Source: an uncultured bacterium
GTDB lineage: Bacteria > Bacteroidota > Bacteroidia > Chitinophagales > CAIODY01
Reading direction: 5' to 3'
NCBI GenBank assembly: GCA_903857255.1
Contig: CAIODY010000064.1
Location: forward strand, 1-36,850
DNA length: 36,850 nt
The translations under genes were made by a program, and so were the position numbers. Positions 26,512 through 33,959 of this stretch are shown here, piece after piece; the first letter of the stretch is position 1; the number at the start of each line of letters is the position of its first letter. A model generated the notes under the pieces. The model saw only the letters and a list, made by a program, of their open reading frames with translations, was not told where the DNA came from and ran no database searches.

Positions 26512-26991
26512 TTATTTTTGTTTCAATTTTGCAATTTCACACATACGCAAAGCCGTTTCGGCACATTCTTTTCCTTTGTCGCCATGAACACCATTCACTC
26601 TCTCAACTGCTTGCTGCTGGCTATTTACAGTCAAAACACCTAAGATAACTGGTTTGTTCTGCATCATATTTAATTGCATCAAAGCATCAGTAACACTTTG
26701 CGCCAAAACCACATCGTGCATCGTTTCTCCTTTTATAATACAACCCATCGCAATAACAGCATCTACATTCAATTCGCAACACAAATGTTTGGTTGCAAAC
26801 GGAATTTCAAAACTACCAGGCACTTTGATTACTTCAATATGCTTCACTTTATAATGTTGCAATGTTTCAATACATCGTTGTAACATTTCATCTAACACAA
26901 TTGCATTCCATTCGGCGCAAACAATGCCAATGGTAAGCCCTGAATAGTTTTGAGTGAGTGATGAAAATTTTTGTTGTAAATGATTTGCCAT
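26512..26991 (-). CDS. ribH: 6,7-dimethyl-8-ribityllumazine synthase
   Basis: 159 residues. It condenses 5-amino-6-ribitylamino-uracil with 3,4-dihydroxybutanone phosphate, the penultimate step of riboflavin synthesis. Markers are WNAIV after the first strand, VPGSFEIPFA (about 56-65), the GCIIKGETMHD loop containing the catalytic His, and GVLTVNSQQQA; length is normal and the protein would form the icosahedral shell. It is first of a two-gene unit with the adenosyltransferase. No FMN riboswitch is visible in the short upstream region, which overlaps the leader of the divergent DUF4197 gene. Confidence 0.96.
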   Translation of the reverse strand: MANHLQQKFSSLTQNYSGLTIGIVCAEWNAIVLDEMLQRCIETLQHYKVKHIEVIKVPGSFEIPFATKHLCCELNVDAVIAMGCIIKGETMHDVVLAQSVTDALMQLNMMQNKPVILGVLTVNSQQQAVERVNGVHGDKGKECAETALRMCEIAKLKQK

Positions 26992-27096
26992 AAAATTTTG
27001 ATTTCCGATTTAAGTTTTAATTTCGCAAAAATTATTGCTGAAATTTTCGGCAAGATTATTGAAATTAAAACAAACAATCACAAATATTTTATTCGC

Positions 27097-27858
27097 ATGA
27101 AATTAAACACTTTTATTCTTTCAGTTGCAACAGCCATGTCAATGATGAGTTGCGGTTCAATCAGTGAACAAGACATTATGAAAACGGTAAACAATGTTGC
27201 CAATGAAATGGGCAACACCACTGGCACTGGCACCAGCGCAACTCCAACACAAAACGAAGTTATCAGCGGCTTGAAACAAGCACTGCAACAAGGCACTGGC
27301 AAAGGCACTGATAAATTATCGGCTGTTGATGGATTTTTTAAAGATGCAGCAGTAAAAATATTAATGCCGCCCGAAGCAAAAAATGTGGAGGATAAACTAC
27401 GTGAAATAGGCATGGGTAGCTTGGTTGATAATGCTATCTTGTCATTTAATCGCGGTGCTGAAAGTGCATCGGCACAAGCAAAACCAATATTTGTAAATGC
27501 CATTACACAAATGAGTTTTACCGATGCAATGGGCATTTTAAAAGGTGGTGGAACATCGGCAACTGATTATTTGCGCCGTGTTACAACCAATCAATTAACG
27601 CAATCTTTCAAACCTGTAATTCAACAATCATTAAATCAATCAAACGCTACAAAATATTGGAGCGATGTGATGGGAACTTATAATAAAATTCCGTTTGTAC
27701 AGCCCGTAACTACTGATTTAGCAGGTTTTGTAACACAAAAAGCTATTGATGGAATTTTCTTAAAAATCGCTGATGAAGAAAGAAATATCCGAGCGAATCC
27801 GGTTCAACAAGCCAGTGCATTATTGCAAAAAGTTTTTAGCTTCGCATTAAAAAGATAA
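27097..27858 (+). CDS. DUF4197 lipoprotein
   Basis: 253 residues when started at the ATG at 27097, which gives a lipoprotein signal ending SMMSC (cysteine at about residue 19). An ATG at 26980 would add 39 residues ahead of it and overlap ribH, so it is rejected. The mature protein matches DUF4197: the ISGLKQAL opening, the VDGFFKDAAVKILMPPEA segment, FNRGAE, FTDAMGILKGGGTSATDYLRR and the C-terminal FVTQKAIDGIFLKIADEE. Its role is unknown; the family is common in the outer envelope of Bacteroidota and Proteobacteria. A terminator follows. Confidence 0.9.
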   Translation: MKLNTFILSVATAMSMMSCGSISEQDIMKTVNNVANEMGNTTGTGTSATPTQNEVISGLKQALQQGTGKGTDKLSAVDGFFKDAAVKILMPPEAKNVEDKLREIGMGSLVDNAILSFNRGAESASAQAKPIFVNAITQMSFTDAMGILKGGGTSATDYLRRVTTNQLTQSFKPVIQQSLNQSNATKYWSDVMGTYNKIPFVQPVTTDLAGFVTQKAIDGIFLKIADEERNIRANPVQQASALLQKVFSFALKR

Positions 27859-27873
27859 TTTTAACACCGCAAC

Positions 27874-27908
27874 AAAAAAGCGTTTTGAATTTTCGAAACG
27901 CTTTTTTT
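27874..27908 (+). terminator. Terminator after the DUF4197 gene
   Basis: AAAAAAGCGTTT / AAACGCTTTTTTT around a 10-nt loop, 16 nt after the stop, with a T-run on the plus strand. Confidence 0.85.
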
Positions 27909-27972
27909 TATTTCATCGAAATTAAAAACAATTTTTTCACAATCATTTCAGCTTTTTACTTTTTTAATGTTC

Positions 27973-27980
27973 TACTTTTG
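27973..27980 (+). promoter_or_regulatory. Candidate -7 box for corA
   Basis: TACTTTTG matches TAnnTTTG only 11 nt before the corA ATG, implying a very short leader. The -33 position holds T-rich sequence but no exact TTTG. Confidence 0.4.
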
Positions 27981-27991
27981 CAACGCAAAAA

Positions 27992-28936
27992 ATGATTCAA
28001 TATTTTAAATATCGCAACAACAGGATTGTAGAAATTCCGAGTTATGAAAATGACTGTTGGATTAATATTTATCCGCCTTGTAAAGCTGATTTATTAAGAG
28101 AATTATCTGAAAAATTAGCTATCCCGATTGATTTCTTAAACGATTCAATGGATATTGATGAACGTCCACGTTTTGAAACAGATGATGGGGTGAAATTTTT
28201 GGTAATTAAAACACCCATCATCAATGAAAATTCGCCTAATGAAACGGATGCAATTTTCATTACTATTCCAATCGGAATTATTTTGGCGGGCAATGATGTA
28301 ATAACTATTTCACCTTATCAAAACCCAGCAACCACTTCGTTTTTCAATCAGTTCATTAAAAATACTGAACAAATTAATAACACACAATTTGTGTTGTTAC
28401 TGCTCGAAAAAAATGTGATGATGTTCATGGAATATTTGAAAGAATTGAACAGCAAAAGAAATACTTACGAAGAAGAATTATACAACAGCAACAGAAATGA
28501 AGAGTTATTGAAAATTATGACGATTCAAAAAAGTTTGGTGTATTTTGTTACTGGCTTGCGTTTGAATGAATTGTTGTTGCACAAATTGCGCCGCAGTAAT
28601 TTTTTGAAATTTAACGAAGAAGAACAAGACATTGTAGAAGATATTTTGATTGATAATTCGCAGGCATTAGAAACAGCCAATATTTACACCAATATTTTGA
28701 GTGGTACAATGGATGCTTTTGCAAGTATCATCAACAACAATATGAATTTGATTTTGAAAAGATTAACATCAATCACCATCATTTTATCGTTGCCAGCTTT
28801 GGTGGCAGGATTTTACGGTATGAATGTGGAGATACCTGGAATGCACTATCCAAGCGCATTTTGGGTTACCATTTTAATTTCGCTTGGAATTTCAGCTGTC
28901 ATCAGTTGGTATTTTTATCGAAAAAAATGGTTCTAA
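27992..28936 (+). CDS. corA: CorA-type magnesium/cobalt transporter
   Basis: 314 residues. The N-terminal cytoplasmic domain is rich in acidic residues and helices; the stalk helix (about 170-250) leads to two membrane helices, the first ending in the signature YGMNVEIPG (about 274-282) that forms the selectivity filter loop. The C-terminus ends in basic residues (FYRKKWF), as usual. GMN is conserved, so divalent cation conduction is expected; the usual Phe after GMN is Val here. Its stop shares bases with the stop of the converging UbiA-like gene (4-nt overlap). Confidence 0.93.
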   Translation: MIQYFKYRNNRIVEIPSYENDCWINIYPPCKADLLRELSEKLAIPIDFLNDSMDIDERPRFETDDGVKFLVIKTPIINENSPNETDAIFITIPIGIILAGNDVITISPYQNPATTSFFNQFIKNTEQINNTQFVLLLLEKNVMMFMEYLKELNSKRNTYEEELYNSNRNEELLKIMTIQKSLVYFVTGLRLNELLLHKLRRSNFLKFNEEEQDIVEDILIDNSQALETANIYTNILSGTMDAFASIINNNMNLILKRLTSITIILSLPALVAGFYGMNVEIPGMHYPSAFWVTILISLGISAVISWYFYRKKWF

Positions 28937-29748
28937 AAAAAATAGAGTAAACTGATACCAATCAAGCCTTCTATCAAAATTATAGTGTCTAACAAAATTT
29001 CCATTTGATAAGCATTTCTTCTTTTTTGAATTAAAAAGATGCTCAACAAAATCAATAAAAAGCCAACTAAAAATTTACCAATGTGCCAAAAATTGTTGCT
29101 ATCCATCAACAACATTGCTGCAACATAAAACAACTGAAAACAAGCCAGCAGAGCCGCAATCCAAAAAGTTTTTGTTGCGCCAAATAAAGTTGGAATTGTT
29201 TTCAATCCATTTATTTTATCGGTATTGATGTGCAATAAATCAGTAAGAATACATAGCGATATCATTTCAAAAATTCGCAACAAAAAAATCATCATCACTA
29301 ATTGCAAAGCTTGTTCATCTTTCAACACATTCCAATCTAAAGTTAAATTAAAAGTGCTGCTGGCTGATGAAATCAAAATGGTGATGATAGCCCAGCAAAG
29401 CCCAATTATAAAGGGTTTCAGGAATGGCTGATATCGAAAACCTATTTTGCTTTTGCTCGAAATATGATAAAGCGAAGAAAGCAAACCAGCCATGAGAATA
29501 AGTATTCGCAATTTCCATCCAATAAAATAACACAAAACCACCATAATAATTAATGGTATTTGCCACGAAAGTTTGTTGCGTTTTCGGAAATAATTATAAG
29601 CCGCAACTACGCTGAAAAATTGAATGGTGGCTATTATCAAAGCATTGCTTCGGTTTAAATGTTGCAAATGAAACAAATAGTAATTGCTAAAGCCTGATAT
29701 GGCTGCACTAAGTCCGAGATGGATATTATATTTGAACAATTTTCGCAA
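28933..29748 (-). CDS. UbiA-like membrane protein with degenerate Asp motifs
   Basis: An integral membrane protein with 7-9 hydrophobic helices, arranged like UbiA prenyltransferases. The position normally holding NDxxDxxxD reads AAYNYFRKRN, and the second Asp-rich motif reads HINTDKINGLKTIPTLFG, keeping D, G and T-x-P but losing the first Asp. It therefore belongs to the wider UbiA superfamily but may not use the canonical Mg-pyrophosphate chemistry; Bacteroidota have several such divergent members. The start is uncertain: an ATG at 29823 would extend 72 nt into ispE; I prefer TTG at 29748 (LRKLFKYNIHLGL), which gives ~271 residues. It converges with corA and diverges from ispE. Confidence 0.65.
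   Translation of the reverse strand: MRKLFKYNIHLGLSAAISGFSNYYLFHLQHLNRSNALIIATIQFFSVVAAYNYFRKRNKLSWQIPLIIMVVLCYFIGWKLRILILMAGLLSSLYHISSKSKIGFRYQPFLKPFIIGLCWAIITILISSASSTFNLTLDWNVLKDEQALQLVMMIFLLRIFEMISLCILTDLLHINTDKINGLKTIPTLFGATKTFWIAALLACFQLFYVAAMLLMDSNNFWHIGKFLVGFLLILLSIFLIQKRRNAYQMEILLDTIILIEGLIGISLLYFF
29727..29734 (+). promoter_or_regulatory. Candidate -7 box for ispE
   Basis: TATATTTG matches TAnnTTTG, 17 nt before the ATG at 29752. It lies within the beginning of the divergent UbiA-like gene and argues against the upstream ATG at 29719 as the ispE start. Confidence 0.4.
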
Positions 29749-29751
29749 ACA

Positions 29752-30558
29752 ATGATAATTTTTCCGAACGCTAAAGTAAATCTTGGATTGAACATTATCA
29801 GCAAACGCAGCGATGGATTTCATAATATCGAGTCAATATTTTTTCCAGTAGCCATTCATGATGCTTTGGAATTTGTGGTGGCTGATAAAATGGAATTCAC
29901 TTTATCTGGGTTGGTTGTAAATGGAAATGTGGGTGATAATTTGGTTTTGAAAGCCTATCATTTATTGAAAAAAGATTTTGATTTGCCGCCATTGAAAATT
30001 CATTTGTATAAAAATATCCCGATGGGAGCTGGCTTGGGTGGCGGTTCTTCGGACGCTTCATTTTTTTTGAAAGCACTGAATCAATATTTCAAGCTAAATA
30101 TTTCTACTAATAAATTAATAGAATACGCAGCGCAATTGGGTAGTGATTGTGCATTTTTTATTTTAAATCAACCTTGTTTTTCGAGTGGGAGAGGAGAGGA
30201 GTTGACACCCATAGAATTAAATTTAGCTGGCAAAAAAATGATGGTGATTCATCCAGCAATTAGTGTAAACACAGCTTGGGCATACAGTAAAATAAAACCT
30301 TCGCAGCCTTTAAAAGCAGTAAAAGAAATTATTGCTCAACCAATTTTGACTTGGAAAACTGCATTGATAAATGATTTTGAAATGCCTGTTTTTCAAGAAT
30401 TTCCTGCTATCGAAAAAATAAAACAACAGTTGTATGGAGCTGGTGCAATTTATGCAAGCCTTAGTGGAAGCGGTTCGGCAGTGTTTGGCATATTTGAAAA
30501 TGAAATACCAACTATACAATTCCCTGATAATTATTTTTTAGGTGAATACTCGATATGA
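29752..30558 (+). CDS. ispE: 4-(cytidine 5'-diphospho)-2-C-methyl-D-erythritol kinase
   Basis: 268 residues when started at the ATG at 29752 (MIIFPNAKVNLGLNI), which matches family N-termini; an upstream in-frame ATG at 29719 is less likely. GHMP kinase of the MEP isoprenoid pathway, phosphorylating CDP-methylerythritol. Motif 1 is PNAKVNLGL, the ATP-binding glycine loop is PMGAGLGGGSSDA (about 97-109), and motif 3 is SLSGSGSAVFG near the C-terminus. Length is slightly short but complete. Its 3' end overlaps lspA by 28 nt on the opposite strand. The MEP product feeds prenyl chains, which is compatible with the UbiA-like neighbour, but no functional link is shown. Confidence 0.94.
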   Translation: MIIFPNAKVNLGLNIISKRSDGFHNIESIFFPVAIHDALEFVVADKMEFTLSGLVVNGNVGDNLVLKAYHLLKKDFDLPPLKIHLYKNIPMGAGLGGGSSDASFFLKALNQYFKLNISTNKLIEYAAQLGSDCAFFILNQPCFSSGRGEELTPIELNLAGKKMMVIHPAISVNTAWAYSKIKPSQPLKAVKEIIAQPILTWKTALINDFEMPVFQEFPAIEKIKQQLYGAGAIYASLSGSGSAVFGIFENEIPTIQFPDNYFLGEYSI

Positions 30559-31220
30559 GCTTCAAATTCGTTGGTTGAATCAACTGGAGTTTCACTGATT
30601 GATTTGTTATTTTCTTTAAAAAACATTTTCTGAAAAAGCAAAATTGCAATCACTCCAATTGTAATGGAAGAATCAGCTAAATTAAAAACTGGGTCGAAGA
30701 AGGAAACATATTCGCCACCCCATACTGGAAACCATTTTGGCAAAATTCCTTCCCACATTGGAAACCACAACATATCCACCACTTTGCCGTGTAACCAAGG
30801 CGCATAGCCACCTTCGGGCGGAAACATAATTGCCAAACGATGAAAACTACTCTCGTTAAAAATCACACCATAAAAAACGCTATCTAAAATATTGCCCAAT
30901 GCACCAGCTAAAATCATGCTCATGCAAATGATGAAGCCAATGTGTTGTTGGGTTTTAATCAATTTTCGTAGATACAATGCAATAAATGTTACGGCTACAA
31001 TTCGGAATAAAGTAAGAATTAATTTGCCGCTACTGCCTGCTAATTTTAAACCGAAAGCCATACCTTCGTTTTCGATAAAATGCAGATGAAACCAGCTTGT
31101 AATCTGTGTTTCATCACCGAGCCGATAATGTGTTTTGATGTAAATTTTCAAACATTGGTCTAAAAGCAACACCCAAAAAATGGTGAGTAACGCTGCAATT
31201 GTTTTTTTGTTTTTCAACAT
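30531..31220 (-). CDS. lspA: Lipoprotein signal peptidase II
   Basis: 229 residues with four membrane helices. It cleaves the signal of prolipoproteins; the catalytic aspartates lie in GNILDSVFYG and FNLADSSITIG, with the DQ in LLLDQCLKIY near the N-terminus. It is longer than the usual 160-180 residues: a ~45-residue insertion rich in aromatic residues and Gly (about 128-175, PPEGGYAPWLHGKVVDMLWF) separates the two catalytic segments, as in other Bacteroidota LspA, and a charged tail follows the last helix. Start at 31220: an upstream TTG (31256) lies inside the terminator of the DUF4476 gene. Its clients include the lipoproteins at 8196, 22035 and 27097. Confidence 0.94.
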   Translation of the reverse strand: MLKNKKTIAALLTIFWVLLLDQCLKIYIKTHYRLGDETQITSWFHLHFIENEGMAFGLKLAGSSGKLILTLFRIVAVTFIALYLRKLIKTQQHIGFIICMSMILAGALGNILDSVFYGVIFNESSFHRLAIMFPPEGGYAPWLHGKVVDMLWFPMWEGILPKWFPVWGGEYVSFFDPVFNLADSSITIGVIAILLFQKMFFKENNKSISETPVDSTNEFEAHIEYSPKK

Positions 31221-31244
31221 ATTTGGCAAAGATAACCGAATAAA

Positions 31245-31273
31245 AAAGCCCTGCAATTTTTTTGCAAGGCTTT
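31245..31273 (-). terminator. Terminator of the DUF4476 gene
   Basis: On the minus strand AAAGCCTTGCAAA pairs with TTGCAGGGCTTT (one mismatch/bulge), followed by TTTTTTATT. It lies between the DUF4476 stop (31296) and the lspA start, so lspA needs its own promoter or readthrough. Confidence 0.7.
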
Positions 31274-31295
31274 AGAATTAATTAAGCATTTGTTT

Positions 31296-32261
31296 TTATT
31301 GACCAATATAAGAAGTTAGTTCGCTGATTGAACTTTCAAACTCAAAAGCATCATTTACTTTGTAATAATTTTTTTGGTCGTAAGTGTATTTGTAAGCAAA
31401 TTTTGCAAAATCAAGTTTGGATGCTTCAAACGTAAACAACTTCATAATTTCTTTTACTTGCGCTGCTGTGCAGCAATTTGCACCAACAATTTGTTTTGCA
31501 ATTTGTAATTTAGTTTCTTCAAATGATTTAGAAGCAATCGAACTTTTTGCACCTTCAAAATCTGTTCTGTTCATAGGCATTGGGCAACCAATTGGTCCGT
31601 TGTAACCTGGTACATAAACTATTCTTTCGGGTTGTTGAACAGGGGTAGGTTGTTCGTAAACTGTTCCACCACCACTGTTTGAAGTAGTTGTAGTAGTTCG
31701 TGTAGTTGTTGTTTGTGTGGTAGCTCCGTTCATATCCATTCCGCCTGCATTTATATTAATGCCGCCGCCCATACCATTCATATTCATATTGATGTTTACG
31801 CCGCCATCAGGTGTGCCGGTTGATGTAGTTGTGGTAGTTTGTGTTACAGTGGTTTCACTTCCAACTGGTGGTGCTTCATACATAATTACTGCCGTTTCGG
31901 GCGGCGGCGGTGCATCGGCAGGTATTAATACGTTGCTTACAATCCGTGTAACATATTTCATTTGCCCATCGCTACCTGTTTTCTTTTTGATTGTAAATGT
32001 GCGTTCGTAAGCACCCATAATATTTATCTTATCATTTAAAATACCCAAACTTTTATCTTCAAAAATAACTTTGATAAAATAAAGCCCTTGTGGTAAATTT
32101 CTTATAGCCACATTAGTTTCGGGTTTTTGATTTTGTTGAATACCATTAACTACTACCAAAAATCTTTCACCTTCTTCAGTGAATAAAACTAAATTGCCTT
32201 TTTGGGCAATGGCCGCATTGAATGATAGTACAACAAACAGTAGTAAGAAAATTCTTTTCAT
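31296..32261 (-). CDS. DUF4476 domain exported protein
   Basis: 321 residues: signal peptide (MKRIFLLLFVVLSFNAAIA, cleaved before QKG), a beta domain (about 20-130) with GLYFIKVIFEDK, a long low-complexity linker (about 130-225: proline, Gly/Asn/Met and Thr-rich, with NMNMNGMGGG and TTTRTTTTT), and a C-terminal DUF4476 domain (about 230-321: FEGAKSSIASKSFEETKLQIAKQ...FTFEASKLDFAKFAYKYTYD). DUF4476 is a helical domain of unknown function found mainly in Bacteroidota surface proteins. The linker is the likely flexible spacer. The terminator at 31245-31273 ends it. Confidence 0.9.
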   Translation of the reverse strand: MKRIFLLLFVVLSFNAAIAQKGNLVLFTEEGERFLVVVNGIQQNQKPETNVAIRNLPQGLYFIKVIFEDKSLGILNDKINIMGAYERTFTIKKKTGSDGQMKYVTRIVSNVLIPADAPPPPETAVIMYEAPPVGSETTVTQTTTTTSTGTPDGGVNINMNMNGMGGGININAGGMDMNGATTQTTTTRTTTTTSNSGGGTVYEQPTPVQQPERIVYVPGYNGPIGCPMPMNRTDFEGAKSSIASKSFEETKLQIAKQIVGANCCTAAQVKEIMKLFTFEASKLDFAKFAYKYTYDQKNYYKVNDAFEFESSISELTSYIGQ

Positions 32262-32378
32262 GATAATTTGGTTTTAATGAGGGTTAAATATTGAATTAGG
32301 TAACTAATAAATTTTGTGCCAAAATAAAAAATTTGAAATGAAAGCAGAAATATTTTTTGTGAAAAACAAAATGCCTGA

Positions 32379-32579
32379 AAATTAATTTTATGTCTAAATA
32401 AAAACGGGACTAATCAAAGATTAATTGAAAAGTCCCGTCCAGTGCACCTCACTTCATATCTATCGAAACCTGAAGTAGTAGAGGGTTTAGAATTATTAAT
32501 GAAGATTAAGTATTTTATTTCGATTGAAAAATTGAAGGAATTTTCAAATAATAATATTGAGAAAAAGAATAGAAAATAA
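32379..32579 (+). pseudogene. Copy A of the 216-bp duplicated unit, possible decayed small ORF
   Basis: Open from 32379 to the TAA at 32577-32579, but with no ATG, GTG or TTG near its 5' end, so a start is missing or non-canonical. It encodes VHLTSYLSKPEVVEGLELL followed by a Lys-rich helix ending KKNRK. Differences from copy B in this part are mostly third-base or conservative, the signature of past selection on this reading frame. The region before VHLTS is formed by hairpin A (32404-32438). Family unknown. Confidence 0.35.
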
Positions 32580-32582
32580 CTG

Positions 32583-32795
32583 TTGAAAAAAATAAGCTGT
32601 TTAGATAATTTAAATAAAAAACGGAATTTTTCAAAAAAAGTTGAAAAATTCCGTTTGGTGCACCTCACTTCATATCTATCGAAACCCGAAGTAGCTGAAG
32701 GTTTAGAATTACTAATGAAAATCAGGCACTTTGTTTCGATTGAAAAATTGAAGGAATTTTCAAATTATGAAATCGAAAAAAAGAATAAAAATTGA
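32583..32795 (+). CDS. Possible small protein, copy B of the duplicated unit
   Basis: A 70-residue frame starting at a TTG (weak start) and ending TGA at 32793-32795. Content: a Lys/Asn-rich N-terminus that overlaps hairpin B, then VHLTSYLSKPEVAEGLELL and MKIRHFVSIEKLKEFSN, then a basic tail. The VHLTS...SIEKLKEF part matches copy A with mostly synonymous or conservative differences. It lies between the DUF4476 gene and the right-end cluster. Its family is not recognised. It may be a real small protein or a leftover of a repeated element. Confidence 0.35.
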   Translation: MKKISCLDNLNKKRNFSKKVEKFRLVHLTSYLSKPEVAEGLELLMKIRHFVSIEKLKEFSNYEIEKKNKN

Positions 32796-32826
32796 TAGGT
32801 TGATAATAGGTAATTTTTATTTTTAT

Positions 32827-32917
32827 TATTTTTGCTCTGCAAACTTCAGTAACTCAAGAATAGAGAGTTCCATTTTTGGAATTGATGCAGGTGTGAAAAG
32901 CTCTGCAATGAGTTTGC
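32827..32917 (+). other. Possible structured leader or small RNA
   Basis: A promoter-like TATTTTTG (32827-32834) is followed by a potential closing stem GCAAACT (32839-32845) / AGTTTGC (32911-32917) enclosing two small hairpins (AGTTCCA/TGGAATT near 32866-32883, with one wobble, and GCAG/CTGC at 32887-32890/32903-32906). GCTCTGCAA occurs twice, at 32834 and 32900. The pairing is suggestive but short, and there is no comparative evidence. Confidence 0.25.
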
Positions 32918-32931
32918 TTTATTAAATAAAT

Positions 32932-32962
32932 TTTGTTTCTCAAAAATATTTTTTTACACTTG
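32932..32962 (+). promoter_or_regulatory. Candidate promoter in the leader of the right-end cluster
   Basis: TTTG (32932-32935), a 19-nt spacer, TACACTTG (32955-32962): exact Bacteroidota spacing and one mismatch in the -7 box, ~200 nt before the first gene. Confidence 0.4.
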
Positions 32963-33038
32963 CAGTGTTCATTTATGTGATGTTTTAGTGCGGTGTGATA
33001 ATCTAACTAGAAAATATTTAACATACTATCATAATTCA

Positions 33039-33046
33039 TAATTTTG
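33039..33046 (+). promoter_or_regulatory. Second candidate -7 box before the right-end cluster
   Basis: TAATTTTG matches TAnnTTTG, with TTTA 18 nt upstream (33017-33020) as a weak -33. It would give a ~105-nt leader for the gene at 33160. Confidence 0.4.
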
Positions 33047-33159
33047 ATTATAAAGATGAAGCCCACACTACCATCATCCTTTTGGACGTCAAATCTCAAT
33101 CACAAGCCAATAGGGTACTTTATCAACGTAAAATTTCATAATTAAAAACATAGTAAAAA

Positions 33160-33942
33160 ATGAAAAAAATATTTTTTGCATTACTTACACTATTTGCCAC
33201 CAACATAAGTTTAGCTCAAGTAGGCAGGGCATTTAAAAAAGGAGATGTAAACCTTTCAATTGGAGTTGGTGCAGTAAGAGAATTCAAATACAATGAGTAT
33301 TACTACAATGACTATTTTGGAGACCATAATAATAATGATGACTACTACAGAGATCCAGTTAAGCATTTTCAATTAGGGATAGCTGTTGGCAATCATATTG
33401 AGTTGGGTTTTAACTATTTAGTAGACCACAAATTGAGGTATTTATCTTCGGCTGATGAGATTGCAGCTCTTAATAATGGGTATCAATATGTAGGCACCTT
33501 AAGTGGTCAATATTATTCATACAATTACGATTATAATATCGGTTATTACAATTATAACATGCTGAATAGTGCTTATTTGTATAGCTATAGCCTAAGTACC
33601 AGAATTACCTACTTTGCCCCTTCATTTGCTGTTCATATAGGAAAAAGAAGGATTTTTGACCATTATTTTAAGATTGCTTTACCTCTAACATTTGTAAAAT
33701 ACGAATATTCCAATGTGTTCGTAGGAGATTCAGTTCAAGTAGTAAATAGAGCATCATTTATCAATACTATTTCGAGTGGTATAAGGTACTTTTCATCACC
33801 ACTAATATTAAACTACGGTGTAAAAATATTTTTAACAAAAAATTTAGCCATATTTTCTGAAATTGGGCTTCCTGATTATACTTTATTTAAATTCGGACTT
33901 ACATATAAATTCGGTGTCCCAGTTAAAAAATATGATTTATAA
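33160..33942 (+). CDS. Exported outer-membrane beta-barrel-like protein, first gene of a cluster
   Basis: 260 residues: signal peptide MKKIFFALLTLFATNISLA, then a Tyr/Asn/Asp-rich segment (about 45-62, KYNEYYYNDYFGDHNNNDDY) and alternating amphipathic strands (FQLGIAVGNHIELGFNYL, ISSGIRYF, FKFGLTYKFG) ending near the C-terminus with an aromatic strand, as in small outer-membrane barrels. The pattern resembles OmpW/OmpA-type or PorT-like porins of Bacteroidota, but no specific family is recognised. It leads a three-gene plus-strand unit; the next gene starts 17 nt after its stop. The role is unknown; an outer-membrane location is inferred. Confidence 0.7.
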   Translation: MKKIFFALLTLFATNISLAQVGRAFKKGDVNLSIGVGAVREFKYNEYYYNDYFGDHNNNDDYYRDPVKHFQLGIAVGNHIELGFNYLVDHKLRYLSSADEIAALNNGYQYVGTLSGQYYSYNYDYNIGYYNYNMLNSAYLYSYSLSTRITYFAPSFAVHIGKRRIFDHYFKIALPLTFVKYEYSNVFVGDSVQVVNRASFINTISSGIRYFSSPLILNYGVKIFLTKNLAIFSEIGLPDYTLFKFGLTYKFGVPVKKYDL

Positions 33943-33959
33943 ATTCAAAACATTTTGTC

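Larger units (their letters stand above)
32379..32795 (+). repeat. Tandem duplication, 216-bp period, each unit hairpin + conserved block
   Basis: Two units share long identical stretches at exactly +216 bp: 29 nt at 32442-32470/32658-32686 (starting GTGCACCTCACTTCATATC) and 32 nt at 32518-32549/32734-32765. Each block is preceded by a hairpin whose stem sequence differs between copies but whose pairing is retained: ACGGGACT/AGTCCCGT (32404-32411, 32431-32438) and a perfect 16-bp stem AAACGGAATTTTTCAA/TTGAAAAATTCCGTTT (32619-32634, 32641-32656). No T-run follows either hairpin, so they are not terminators. No match to a family I know. Confidence 0.8.

Noticed and set aside
26992-27096. Riboswitch (FMN or cobalamin) upstream of ribH and the adenosyltransferase gene
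   Set aside because: The upstream space is short and shows none of the conserved riboswitch core boxes on the minus strand.
31717-32010. Plus-strand frame opposite the DUF4476 linker
   Set aside because: It is the complement of a low-complexity linker; the minus gene has a signal peptide and a known domain.
32404-32656. The two hairpins of the duplicated unit as rho-independent terminators
   Set aside because: Neither is followed by a T-run; both lead directly into the GTGCACCTC block.
32414-32668. 84-residue minus-strand frame across the duplicated unit
   Set aside because: Phe-rich translation of AT-rich complement; the codon-position pattern of differences supports the plus frame instead.
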